From: JBBSDP01 sp963754335
GTDB lineage: Bacteria > Planctomycetota > Phycisphaerae > Tepidisphaerales > Tepidisphaeraceae
Assembly (NCBI GenBank): GCA_963754335.1
Contig: CAVWFQ010000003.1
Location: forward strand, 1,116,001 to 1,180,000
Reading direction: 5' to 3'
DNA: 64,000 bases
Position 1 is the first letter of the stretch; each line of letters begins with the position of its first letter. Shown one piece after another: positions 26,199 to 35,667 of the stretch. Under the pieces are notes generated by a model. It made no database searches. It was given only the letters and a program-made list of their open reading frames with translations, and was not told the origin of the DNA. A program made the translations under genes and the position numbers.

Positions 26199-27677
26199 TC
26201 ACGCGAAAACTGCCGGATGTACGCGCAGATCGCTCGTTGGCCCGATCAGTCGGGCATTCAATCCCTGGTAGGGATAACTGAATCGGCTGGCGTCGATTCC
26301 GAGCGCGCACAGGATCGTCGCCTGAAGATCGTGGACGTACATCTTGTCTTTCACGATGCGGTAGCCGAGGTCGTCGGTTTCGCCGTAGGTGAAACCGCCT
26401 TTGATTCCTCCGCCGGCCATCCAGATGGTGAAGCAGTGGGGATGATGGTCGCGGCCGAGGAATTTGCTGCCGCCGCGTTCTTCGTTGAGGGGGGTGCGAC
26501 CGAATTCGCCGCCCCAGATCACCAGCGTGTCTTCGAGCAAGCCGCGCTGCTTGAGGTCGGCGAGCAGGGCGCTGACGGGTTTGTCCATTTCGCGGCATTT
26601 GTTGGGGAGCGCGGTGATGAGGTCATCGCCGCCGCCGGTGCCGTGCATGTCCCAGCCCCAGTCGAACAATTGGATGTAACGAACGCCTTTTTCAAGGAGT
26701 CGACGAGCCAGCAGGCAGTTATTGGCGAAGGAACCGCTGCCCGGCGATGCGCCGTAGGCTTCGAGGGATTTAGGAGTTTCCCTGGAAATGTCCATCACCT
26801 CGGGGACCGACATCTGCATGCGATAGGCCAACTCGTACTGGCTGATGCGGGTGAGCGTTTCCGGATCGCCGAACTCGGCCAGCTCCATCTCATTGAGCTT
26901 CTTGAGCGCATCGAGGCTGCGCCGCCGATCGGTTCGGTCCATTCCCTTCGGATCGGTGACGTACAGGATCGGCTCACCCTTGGAGCGGCACTGCACGCCT
27001 TGAAACACGCTGGGGAGAAAGCCGGAGCCCCAGAGGCTCTTACCGCCGGTCGGATCGGTGCCGCCGGAAACGAGGACGACGAACCCGGGGAGATCGTGAT
27101 TCTCGCTGCCCAGACCGTAGGTGATCCACGATCCCATCGAGGCATAGCCGGCCCGCTGATTGCCGGTGAACAAAAGCATCTCGGCGGGGGCGTGGTTGAA
27201 CTGATCGGTGTAAACCGATTTCACGAAAGTGACATCGTCCACCAGCTTGGCGAAATTCGGGAGAAGGTTGGAGACCCACGCGCCGGATTGGCCATACTGC
27301 TGGAAATGATGCGGCGAGCCGAGGAGTTTCGGAACGCCGCGGATGAACGCGAATCGTTCACCCTGCAAATATTCCTTCGGGCATTCCGTGCCGTTGAGCT
27401 GATTGAGCTTCGGCTTGTAATCGAACAGATCATTCTGCGGCGGCGCGCCGGACATGTGCAGATAGATTACCCGCTTGGCTCGCCCGGCATAGGCCGGGGG
27501 ACGCGGAGCGAGCGGATTAGCCGCCGTCGGAGAGACGAGGCCCGATCCGCTTGTCTCCGATGCGTAGAGATTGTTCCCCATCAGGGACGCGAGGGCAACG
27601 GATCCCAGTCCGGCGTTGCACCGTTTGAAGAAATGGCGTCTCGTGATCAGCTTCGCCTGTTCGTGTTGGAGATTCAT
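26199..27677 (-). CDS. DUF1501 exported protein (Tat substrate), second operon
   Basis: An intact 492-residue protein. The ATG is complementary to 27675-27677. TRRHFFKRCNAGLGSVALAS is a twin-arginine signal. Core motifs are YLHMSGAPPQNDLFDYKPKL, SWITYGLGSENHDLPGFVVL, GSFANNCLLARRLLEKGVRY, QLFDWGWDMHG and VIWGGEFGRTPLNEERGG. They correspond to metal- and active-site segments of the sulfatase/phosphatase-like fold, with conserved W, D, H and GGEFGRTP. It is the last gene of the second PSCyt operon. It is only moderately similar to the DUF1501 gene at 8427-9875, so the two operons are not a recent duplication. Confidence 0.92.
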   Translation of the reverse strand: MNLQHEQAKLITRRHFFKRCNAGLGSVALASLMGNNLYASETSGSGLVSPTAANPLAPRPPAYAGRAKRVIYLHMSGAPPQNDLFDYKPKLNQLNGTECPKEYLQGERFAFIRGVPKLLGSPHHFQQYGQSGAWVSNLLPNFAKLVDDVTFVKSVYTDQFNHAPAEMLLFTGNQRAGYASMGSWITYGLGSENHDLPGFVVLVSGGTDPTGGKSLWGSGFLPSVFQGVQCRSKGEPILYVTDPKGMDRTDRRRSLDALKKLNEMELAEFGDPETLTRISQYELAYRMQMSVPEVMDISRETPKSLEAYGASPGSGSFANNCLLARRLLEKGVRYIQLFDWGWDMHGTGGGDDLITALPNKCREMDKPVSALLADLKQRGLLEDTLVIWGGEFGRTPLNEERGGSKFLGRDHHPHCFTIWMAGGGIKGGFTYGETDDLGYRIVKDKMYVHDLQATILCALGIDASRFSYPYQGLNARLIGPTSDLRVHPAVFA

Positions 27678-27693
27678 ACGGCTTTGCTTTCTT

Positions 27694-27758
27694 TCGTAGT
27701 AGTTCGGGCTTCAGCCCGTGAATTCTGCGCGAAGCTACGACCTGAAGGTCGCACTACG
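27694..27758. repeat. TTCGGGCTTCAGCCCG-type intergenic hairpin
   Basis: The segment TCGTAGTAGTTCGGGCTTCAGCCCG is followed by an imperfect inverted copy, CTGAAGGTCGCACTACGA, so a long imperfect hairpin can form with the small stem GGGCTTCAGCCC inside. Repeats of this look are common between genes in many environmental bacterial genomes. It lies between the TPR-like gene and the DUF1501 gene and overlaps the former's last codons. Confidence 0.55.
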
Positions 27759-28651
27759 AACCGGGGCAATCGCCCACTCGGGCCGGTTGAACACCGCCTC
27801 GGCAACTTTGAGCTGCGAGGCGAACATCCGCTCTTCTTCGGTGGATTGAAGCGCATCGCGAATTTGATTCAGTTCATCACGATGATCGTCCTCGCCTGAG
27901 AGAAGGGCGGCGAGTCGCGCGAAGCCTCGATGGAGCAATTCGTCGGCCGGCCTGCCAGCCTTGATTGCATGATCAGCGCCTGCGCCGAATTGCTCGATCG
28001 CGCCGGCGGCATCTCCCGCCGCCAAGTGTTGCGCGGCAAGCATCCAACAGGCCCGGCTCATGGCGAGTGATCCTTTGTCCAGTTCGGCGGCCAGGCGGAG
28101 GTTGGCCTTGGCGGCATCGAGACCAATTGCGACGTGCGATCGCGTAACAACAATTCCTGATTCGTCCCAACCTGGCCAGGTGAACGAGGCGAGGTTGTAA
28201 GAAATCGATTTGGCGATCCCTCGGAGAATGGCCGCGTTGGCACCAGAGGCGTCGCCGGCGCTAGCGCAAACTGAACGCCTGCACGGCCGATGGCGATGGA
28301 GCCGTCGAGGTCCTTTTGCTTCCAGTAGAGCTTGCGCATCGTTTCATCAAATGCGCGGGCGGCAGTAAGCACATGCGGGGCGGGCGCCGAGCTTGTTTCC
28401 CCCTCTCCCGGTACCCCGGGAGAAGCGAGCGGATTGGGCGACTGCCCGCGAGCGGGTTGGGGTGAGGGGGGTGAACCATGGCATTTGGAGAAGACCCTCA
28501 CCCCATCCCTCTCCCGGAGTACCGGGAGAGGGGGAAAAACTGCGCGATCGCTGAGTGTGGAGGGCGCAACGGCATCTGGCAGTCCAGACAAGAATTCAAT
28601 CGCCGCGAAGGAATCCTTCTCGCGCAGAATTTGGATCGCTTCTTCGATCAT
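27735..28651 (-). CDS. hypothetical helical (TPR-like) protein, frameshifted and carrying a hairpin repeat in its coding region
   Basis: The ATG at 28651 follows the stop of the PSCyt gene by one base, and the DUF1501 gene follows, so this is the middle gene of the operon. It reads IEEAIQILREKDSFAAIEFL, then a low-complexity stretch encoded by the hairpin repeat 28396-28537. It continues TAARAFDETMRKLYWKQKDL and, after a break at about 28258, ANAAILRGIAKSISYNLASF, AELDKGSLAMSRACWMLAAQ and LASQLKVAE-like helices. The helical repeats suggest a TPR-like fold of about 305 residues without a signal peptide. No specific function is known. Confidence 0.6.
28396..28537. repeat. facing pair of CCCTCTCCCGGTAC palindromes inside a gene
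   Basis: The outer arms 28396-28414 and 28519-28537 are perfect 19-bp complements (TTTCCCCCTCTCCCGGTAC and its reverse). Each side also has its own short palindrome around GGTACC/GGAGTACCGG. Related elements lie at 53432-53552 and 62601-62733. This copy lies within the reading frame of the TPR-like gene without breaking it, adding a stretch rich in P, S and R. Confidence 0.8.
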
Positions 28652-28652
28652 T

Positions 28653-31600
28653 TCAGTTCTTGCTCAATACGCCGTCGAGATTCAACAGCACGTTTGCGAC
28701 TACCGTCCACGATGCGGCCTCGGCCACATCCATTCCCGCCGGCAGCGCGCCGATCGGCTCAGTTGCCGATTTCATCGCGGCGGCGCGATCGCTTTGGTAT
28801 CGCGCCAATTCGCCGCGATAGAGATCGACGAGATTGGCGACCTGATTTTCCGTGGCCGGCCGGGCGAGGCAGAGTTTTACGCCGAAGCCGGCGCGCGATT
28901 CCGGCGTCGTTCCCCCTTCGGTCATCATCCGCCGGGCGAGCCCCTGCGCGCATTCGAGATAGACCGGATCGTTGAGCATCACGAAAGCCTGCAGCGGAGT
29001 GCTGGTTTGGATCCGGCGCAGCGTGCAGACCTCGCGGCTCGGAGCGTCGAACGCGGCCATGGAGGGATAGGGAGTCGTTCGACGCCAGAAGGTGTAGATG
29101 CCGCGGCGATGGGCATCTTCGCCGGTGCTGGTGGGATAAGTTCGCTCGCCGTTGAAGGCGGCTTGCCATAAACCGTCCGGCTGCGCCGGGTAGACGCTCG
29201 GGCCGAACATCTTCCCGCTCAGCAATCCACCCAGCGCGAGCGCCTGGTCGCGCACCAGCTCGGCCTCCAGGCGCAGGCGCGGGCCGCGGCTCACCAGGCG
29301 GTCCTGAGGATCCTTCTGGAGCAGATCAGCCGACACGCGCGAGGATTGTCGATAGGCGGCGGAAGTGAGAATCGTCCGCAACAATCCTTTGATGTCCCAT
29401 CCATGCGACATGAAATCAACCGCCATCCAGTCGAGCAGCGGCTGATCGACGGGGGGCGTTCCCTGTGTGCCGAAATCTTCCTGGGTTTCGACGATCCCCA
29501 TACCGAATATCTGTCCCCAGAAGCGGTTGACCGCCACGCGGGCGGTGAGGGGGTTTGCTTTATCGGCGATCCAGAGCGCAAGGCCCATTCGATCGGCGGG
29601 GGCGCCGCTCGGCATCGGGTTGAACGCGGAAAGGACCGCCGGTTGGACGACCGGCCCCTTGCTGAGGAAATTTCCTTTGTTCAGGATGTGATTCTCGCGT
29701 TTGTGCACCAGCCGGAAGCTCACGCATGATCGCAGTCAAAGGAGGCTTGAGTGATTCGGCCTGCATGCGCAACGCGGCGATCTGTTTGCGCAGCGCAGCC
29801 AGCTCCGGCGCGAAAGTGGCGTAATTGGATGCGAGGGTCTGCTTCTGGGCTTCCGTTCGATTCGCCGGCACATCAGCCAGCGCCTCGGTGACATTCGCAG
29901 GCAATAAGCGAATCGGACGAGGGTCGGTGGTTGCAGAAATGCGAAACTTGCCCAGGGATGCGTTCGAAAAATTCTGCGCGAGTGTGAAGGTCAGGGCTGT
30001 CCCGGGATTTCCGACCGCAGTTGAAGTTTCGAACGCTGCGGCGTGGGCCCGGCCGGCCTGCGGCTTGATCGCCCAGCCGCTCAGGTTGGGATCGGCGTCA
30101 ATTGCCTTGGCGGCGGACCATTCGACTGGCTTTGCGCCGGCATCGACCTGGTGAAAATCATCGGTGGCATTGGTCAAGGTTATCGATTGACCCGCGGACG
30201 GGCCCACTTCGACATTGGGATTTGGCGGGGAAGCAAGCCGGGTGTCCCATACCGATTTATGCGAATCGTCAAAAACCGTCACGCGCCCGTTGGTGAGCCG
30301 CGACCAGGTGCCGCCGTCGGTGCGGTTCCAGATGACGATCCGGTTGATCTCTTTGGATGTGCCCAGATCGACTTCCCACCAGGGATCGTTTTCCTGTTTG
30401 GTGTGCGTGACGGAATTGGAACGGAAAAATTCGCCATCGGTGTTCCCGTCGATCGCCCGCCTGGCCTCGCCGCCGTAATCGACGCTTGATTCGGATGCGG
30501 TTCCTTTCAGTGCCACATTCTCCGCGCCGCTGAAAACCTGCACTTCGGCCAGGTGAAGATAAGCCTGAGTGGCGACATTTTCGACGCGGACGAATCGGCC
30601 GTGAATGGTCGTATTCGGCGGCGGCGCTGACGTAACCCGCAAATCACTGAGGACAAAGTTTCCATCGTTGCTTCGTCCCGGGCCGCCCGCAGGCAGCGAC
30701 GGATCGGGAAGGGCGTCAATGCGAAATGCCGTAATAGCTTTCAGGTCGGTCGTAGTCTCAACCGTATACGTGTCTTTTTCGCTTCGGGTACCCGAGGCGA
30801 TGATTGAGCCGTCCGGCAGGGGAGTTAGCGTTGCACCGCCGGATGAGGCCAGGCGGGAGGGGTGGAGCTCGACCCAATTCGTCGGCGGGACCGCCGCGAG
30901 CGATCGTTCCCATGTCGCCTCTCCCACCGCGATTCGCGATGGATCGGACACATCGCGCTCAGCCTGGGCGATTCGAGCGTTCACGTCGGCAAGTTTCTGC
31001 TGTTGCTCTATCGTTGGAGTAGGGATAGTGGGACTTTCGTCGCCGTTGTTGTTGTCTTCGGTCTGATTGAAGATCGCGAAGAGCTGGTAATACTCGCGAT
31101 TGGTGATCGGATCGTACTTGTGACTGTGACAGGTCGCGCACCCGACCGTGAGCCCCATCCATGCCTGAACCGTCGTATCGACCCGGTCCTTCACCGCCGC
31201 GACGCGAAATTCCTCGGCGTCGGTGCCACCCTCGGTATTGGTCATCGTGTTGCGGTTGAATGCGGTGGCGATGAGATCGTCGGTGGTCGGATGCGGCAGC
31301 AAATCGCCGGCGATTTGATCGATGGTGAACTGGTCGTACGGCAGATTGCGGTTGAATGCATCGATGACCCAGTCGCGATAGCGAAAGATCGTCTTGCGAA
31401 GGGGATCGGAGCCGTAGCCGGCGGAGTCGGCGTACCGGGCCACGTCGAGCCACATCCGCGCCCAGCGTTCCCCAAAATGCGGGTTGGCGAGCAGCCGATC
31501 GATGAGCTGTTCGTAAGCATCCGGGCGCGAGTCGTTGACGAAGGCGTCAACTTCCTGTGGCGTCGGCGGGAGCCCGATCAGGTCCAGATGCGCCCGTCGA

Positions 31601-32184
31601 ACCAGCGCATAACGATCTGCTTCCGGCGACGGTTCAAGTCCATTTTGCTCCAATTTCGCGAGGACGAACGCATCGATCGGATTTCGGACCCACTTCTGCT
31701 GTTTCAGATTGCCAGGAATTTCCGGCAGGCGTGGCTTGATGAAGGACCAGTGCGTTGGAGCGACTTCACCTGAGGTCGCCGCGCTGTCCGGCCACGTCGC
31801 ACCCTGTCTGATCCAGGCCGCCAGCGTTTGGATCTCGCTGGCGCTCAATCGTGGTCCCTTCGCGGGCATCACCGCATCCGGATCTTCGCCGCGAACGAGA
31901 TGGAGGAGGCGGCTGTGATCGGGATCCTTCGAGAGGATGTCGGCGCCATTGTCGCCGCCGAGCATTGCTTCGTTGCGATTGTCCAGGCGCAGGCCGCCTT
32001 TGTGCTTGGCGGCATTGTGGCATTCGTAGCAATGGGCGGTGAAGATCGGTCGGACATCTCGGACGAAATCAACGGACGGAGGCGGGGATTCAATAGGCGC
32101 CGCACCTGCGGCCCATGCCACAATGGTCGACGCAACCGCAGCGAAAATGCTGCCAATACCAACGATTTGAATCCGGAGCTTCAT
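28653..32184 (-). CDS. PSCyt1/DUF1549/DUF1553 protein with discoidin-like domain, frameshifted
   Basis: The ATG complementary to 32182-32184 begins a signal anchor (LRIQIVGIGSIFAAVASTIV). In order: a PSCyt1 cytochrome domain with CYECH and later VMPAKGPRLSASEI; DUF1549 with NPIDAFVLAKLEQNGL, RRAHLDLIGLPPTP and CATCHSHKYDPI; a LamG- or PPC-like insert; an F5/8-type discoidin domain (ALKGTASESSVDYGG, WWEVDLGTSKEINRI); and DUF1553 (AVNRFWGQIFGMGIVETQED, LLRTILTSAAYRQSS, LQAFVMLNDPVYLE). A one-base break at about 29703 lies just after IMRELPAG. The product is about 1,175 residues. It is probably an envelope-attached c-type haem protein with carbohydrate-binding insertions. First gene of the operon. 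Confidence 0.9.
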
Positions 32185-32303
32185 CGGCACCCTATCCTAC
32201 CGCTTTGGGACAACGTTCGTTAATGAGGGTGGGGAGGCGCGGCTAACGTCCGGCAGGGCATGATTTTCCGCTTTGATCGAGAAATTTGTCTACGATAGAG
32301 CCG

Positions 32304-32921
32304 ATGAGATATCTCATTTTCGCGACAGTTTTTGTCACGCTGGTTTTATCCGCCGTCGCAGGATGCGCCCACGAACATGCGATTTCGACGATCGATCATC
32401 CTGAAGGCGCCATTGTTCGTATTCACGTCGCGACAACCGCAGCTACCCGGCCAGCCGAGGTCGTTGGTTTTTTAGTTTCCGCCAAGGGGCTGATTGTGAC
32501 CTGCGGCCATCTGGTCCAAGATGGATCGCCGATCACTGTCATGCTTTCGGACGGCCGTTCCCTTTCGGGCCGGTTCGTGCAGGAAGATCCCGAAGGGGAT
32601 GTCGCCCTGATCAGTGTTGTCGGCGAAAAGCTCCCGTTTTTTCTGCTTCACGACGACAATTTCGGGCCGGGCGTTCACGTTCGCGCGATTGGACGAGCGG
32701 GCATCGCTGATGGCGAGTTCGATCATTTCGAAAATTTTGGGAAAGATATCGATTTTACCGCAAGTACCCCGGTGGAATGTGGCGCACCCCTTCTGGCTGA
32801 CAATGGGCAGGTCGTCGGAATGGTGCGCGGGCCTCGTCCCGATCACCCCGGCGAGCAGTTGGCGACGCCGGAGTGGCACATTCTGAAAATGATTCCGCAA
32901 CCGAACGCGCCATCGCCGTGA
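32304..32921 (+). CDS. chymotrypsin-fold lipoprotein with Cys at the nucleophile position
   Basis: The ATG at 32304 (RYLIFATVFVTLVLSAVAGC) gives a lipoprotein signal with lipobox VAGC, so the protein should be membrane-anchored. The domain resembles DegP-like trypsin folds: VVGFLVSAKGLIVTCGHLVQ carries the catalytic histidine, DPEGDVALISV the aspartate. The nucleophile segment reads TPVECGAPLLADNGQVVGMV, where GNSGGP is expected. Serine is replaced by cysteine, so it is either a cysteine-type protease like viral 3C enzymes or an inactive relative. There is no PDZ domain. It is 205 residues long and is divergent from the PSCyt operon. Confidence 0.7.
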   Translation: MRYLIFATVFVTLVLSAVAGCAHEHAISTIDHPEGAIVRIHVATTAATRPAEVVGFLVSAKGLIVTCGHLVQDGSPITVMLSDGRSLSGRFVQEDPEGDVALISVVGEKLPFFLLHDDNFGPGVHVRAIGRAGIADGEFDHFENFGKDIDFTASTPVECGAPLLADNGQVVGMVRGPRPDHPGEQLATPEWHILKMIPQPNAPSP

Positions 32922-32936
32922 GCGATCCATTTTCGA

Positions 32937-34330
32937 TCAGGCCACCTGCGTGGTATCGAAGGTCAGGCCGAGCGCTTGGTCCGGCGGTTTGTGGGAGCGA
33001 GCGATTTGTTTGCGATTTTGGAAGGGACGCTCGAAAAGCCGGCAAAAGAGCCATGCGAATAGAAGGGAAGCGGTCGGCGCCAGTCCCAGAACGAAGATAT
33101 ATTGAACGGATCGTGAGTAGCCAAGCCAGCGGGAAAGCTTGTCGGCGCCGCCAGAATCGGCGCATGCGTCAGGTAGAGGCTGTATGACACAGCACCGACC
33201 CAAACCGCGGCGCGGCATCCGAAAAGCCGAACCAATGGTTTACGGGCGGAGGCGTGGCCGTCGGTGATTTGCCGCGTGCAGTAGATCAATGTGGCCGTGG
33301 TCGCAATCCCGGTGAAGAAGTCGTAGACAAACGCGGGATACGAACAACGATCTCCGCCGAGCCACAGCGCAATCGCCACAATCCAGCTTGCGGCGCTGAC
33401 CCAGCCCCACGGGAGTTTGCGGAATTGGCGCAATCGGGCTTCATCGGTAAAACCGATCGCCGCCCCGGCGGCTCCCATTGCGAAAAGGCCGAGATACCAT
33501 GAGCGTTCCCATTGCAATCCGACGAGCAGGTAAAGGGCAATCCCCAGGGCATATGCGACAAAGGCCATCGAGACCACGCCAAACCGGCGCACCAGGGGTA
33601 GAAGCAGGAACGGAAACGCAAAATAGATATGCCATTCGACGGCGACGCTCCACATCGGGCCGTTGATGTGCGTCGCCCATCGCGTGCCGCTCAGTGAATG
33701 AATCAGCAGAGCATGGGCGACGATGTTGTCCCAATGCAGCGCGGGAAGCGCATGATCCCACCAGTCGCCACGGAATTGTCCGAATGCCGGCACAAACGCG
33801 ATCAAAAGGATTGAACAGGCGAGGGCTGCGTAATAGGCCGGCAGAATACGCTTTGCGCGCCGTTTGATGTACGCCCATGTGCCCCCCGGAATCTCTCCCG
33901 CGCCGGCCCACGTCACCGGCAACATCAGGCAGTAGCCGGAAAGAACGATGAAAACCGCAACGCCAAGCGGAGCGCCGCGTTCGAGAACCTGTTTGGCATA
34001 GTGGAACCCGAAGAACTGGGATTTAGCAAAAAGCACAGCCGCGCCGTGATAGAAAACAATGTAAAGTGCGGCGAGGCCTCGGAAGCCGTCGAGATATTGC
34101 AGATGCGGGCGACGAAATTGCGCCAACGGCGGCGGAGATCGAACTTCGCCGGGGGCCGATTTCAGTTCATCGCGATCGGGCGCCGATGTCGCACGAACGT
34201 CTTTAGAATCCTCGGGCAGCAATCGCTTTGCGGTGACGGATGGAACGATTGCCGATACGGAATCCGTTTGATTTGATGAGTTGTGTGCTGCGCGGCCGTC
34301 CGCGACAGCAACTTGATCATCGCTATGCAT
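32937..34330 (-). CDS. acyltransferase family 3 (OafA-like) membrane protein, frameshifted
   Basis: The ATG at 34330 follows GGGAAAAGAA. A polar N-terminal tail of about 75 residues leads to LQYLDGFRGLAALYIVFYHG, the characteristic start of acyltransferase 3 proteins, with the catalytic histidine of the R-x10-H type motif. About ten hydrophobic segments follow (VAVFIVLSGYCL, MWSVAVEWHIYFAFPFLLLP and others). A break at about 33155 joins SYSLYLTHAPIL to YIFVLGLAPTASLLFAWLFC and RLFERPFQNRKQ, the normal ending. These enzymes acetylate or succinylate extracellular glycans. Substrate unknown; neighbouring glycosyltransferase-like genes fit envelope polysaccharide modification. Confidence 0.82.
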
Positions 34331-34430
34331 TTCTTTTCCCAACTGGCCCGATACGATCCCCGGCCGGCTGCTCCAGATTCCTATTGTAGCAGCAGGCCTT
34401 TGATGTTCCCTTAATTAAAAAAAAGAATCA

Positions 34431-35135
34431 ATGGATGATGAGACAATGAATGGATTGGGATTGATCTTCGACATGGATGGCGTGCTGATCGACAGTTACC
34501 AGGCACATCTGGAATCGTGGCGCGTCACCTGTGCCGGACGCGGGCTGACGATCACCGACGAACAGTTTAACGCGGGGTTCGGGCGAACGAGCCGCGAGTT
34601 CATTCGCGCTACGTGGCCCGGACGCTTCGACGACGATGGAGTTCGCGAATTCGATTCCGAAAAAGAGGCGGCTTACCGTCATATTCTTCAGACGAATTTT
34701 CCCGAAATGGACGGCGCGGCGGATCTGATCCAATCGGCGCACGCCGCCGGTTTCCGGCTCGCGATCGGATCATCGGCGCCGCCGGCGAATGTGGCGGTCG
34801 CCGTCGAGCAATTGAGTAACGGTCATCTGATCGAGGCGACCGTCGACGGAAGCCAGGTGCAACATGGCAAACCCCACCCGGATGTGTTTCTGATTGCGGC
34901 CAGGAAACTGGGCATCGATCCGGCCCATTGTGCGGTGATCGAGGATGCGCTGGTAGGGATCGAGGCGGCCCACCGGGCGGGCATGACGGCTATCGCATTG
35001 CTCGGCAGTGCCCCTCCCGAGGCGCTCGCGGCCAATGCCAATCTTGTCGTCGGCTCTCTGAATGAGCTGAATCCGAGCCGGATTCGCGGTTTAATCAATG
35101 CGGCCAATCAGCGAAAAACTGGCAAACCGCTTTAG
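34431..35135 (+). CDS. HAD-superfamily hydrolase, beta-phosphoglucomutase-like
   Basis: A 234-residue cytoplasmic protein (ATG 34431, or 34446). All four HAD motifs are visible: DMDGVLIDS (nucleophile D and acid/base D), RLAIGSSAP (serine), QHGKPHPDVF (lysine) and AVIEDALVGIEAA (acidic pair). The helical cap after SYQAHLESWRVT and GRTSREFI is like that of beta-phosphoglucomutases and phosphatases of subfamily I. The likely reaction is dephosphorylation or phosphate transfer on a sugar phosphate. It stands alone between a minus-strand acyltransferase and the prepilin remnant. The specificity is not determined by what can be seen. Confidence 0.85.
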   Translation: MDDETMNGLGLIFDMDGVLIDSYQAHLESWRVTCAGRGLTITDEQFNAGFGRTSREFIRATWPGRFDDDGVREFDSEKEAAYRHILQTNFPEMDGAADLIQSAHAAGFRLAIGSSAPPANVAVAVEQLSNGHLIEATVDGSQVQHGKPHPDVFLIAARKLGIDPAHCAVIEDALVGIEAAHRAGMTAIALLGSAPPEALAANANLVVGSLNELNPSRIRGLINAANQRKTGKPL

Positions 35136-35171
35136 AAATCGCAAAAAAAATACTTTGCCTCAACCTGCGAT

Positions 35172-35665
35172 GTGAGGTGGATTGCCTTTGCACTCATATC
35201 GAGGTTTCAATTGCGCCGTCGAGCCGGTTTTACATTAGTGGAGCTTTTGGTGGTGATCGGCATCATCGCGGTCCTGATCGCGGTGCTCTGTTTCGCTGTC
35301 CGACGAATAATTGGGAAGGGAACCTGTACGGCTATAACTACAGCTACTCGGTCAACCAGATCATTTGTTCTTACACCGGTACCGGTCGGGCGACGCTCAA
35401 CATGAGCCAGATCTACGATCCGGCCGAGAAAATCCTTCTGATCGATGAGAGCAGCGAGACACTCGATGATGGGTGCTGGGCCTGGCAGGACTCGTTCGGA
35501 TCGGGACGAAAGGTGATGTCGAATCGTCACGATCGCGAGGCGGAATTGTCATCGGACCCCAACGCCGGCCGCGGCAACGCGGCATTTGTAGACGGACACG
35601 CGGAATTCATTCCGCGAATCGATTCGTTCAACCCGCGCTATTACGACGCATTGCTTGCGGACTGA
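35172..35665 (+). pseudogene. type II secretion/pilin-like prepilin with internal deletion
   Basis: The N-terminal part has the prepilin signature RRRAGFTLVELLVVIGIIAV (cleavage after G, methylated F). Directly after LIAVL, where about 100-150 residues of the usual globular domain should follow, the sense shifts frame and continues FRCPTNNWEGNLYGYNYSYS, then KILLIDESSE and the C-terminal GRGNAAFVDGHAEFI, characteristic of the planctomycete H-X9-DG prepilin group. The gene is therefore reduced to its two ends, by deletion or by assembly collapse. It cannot yield a normal pseudopilin. Confidence 0.72.
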
Positions 35666-35667
35666 TT

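Noticed and set aside
26031..27899. A 622-codon open frame on the plus strand
   Set aside because: Antisense to the intact DUF1501 gene with its Tat signal and core motifs.
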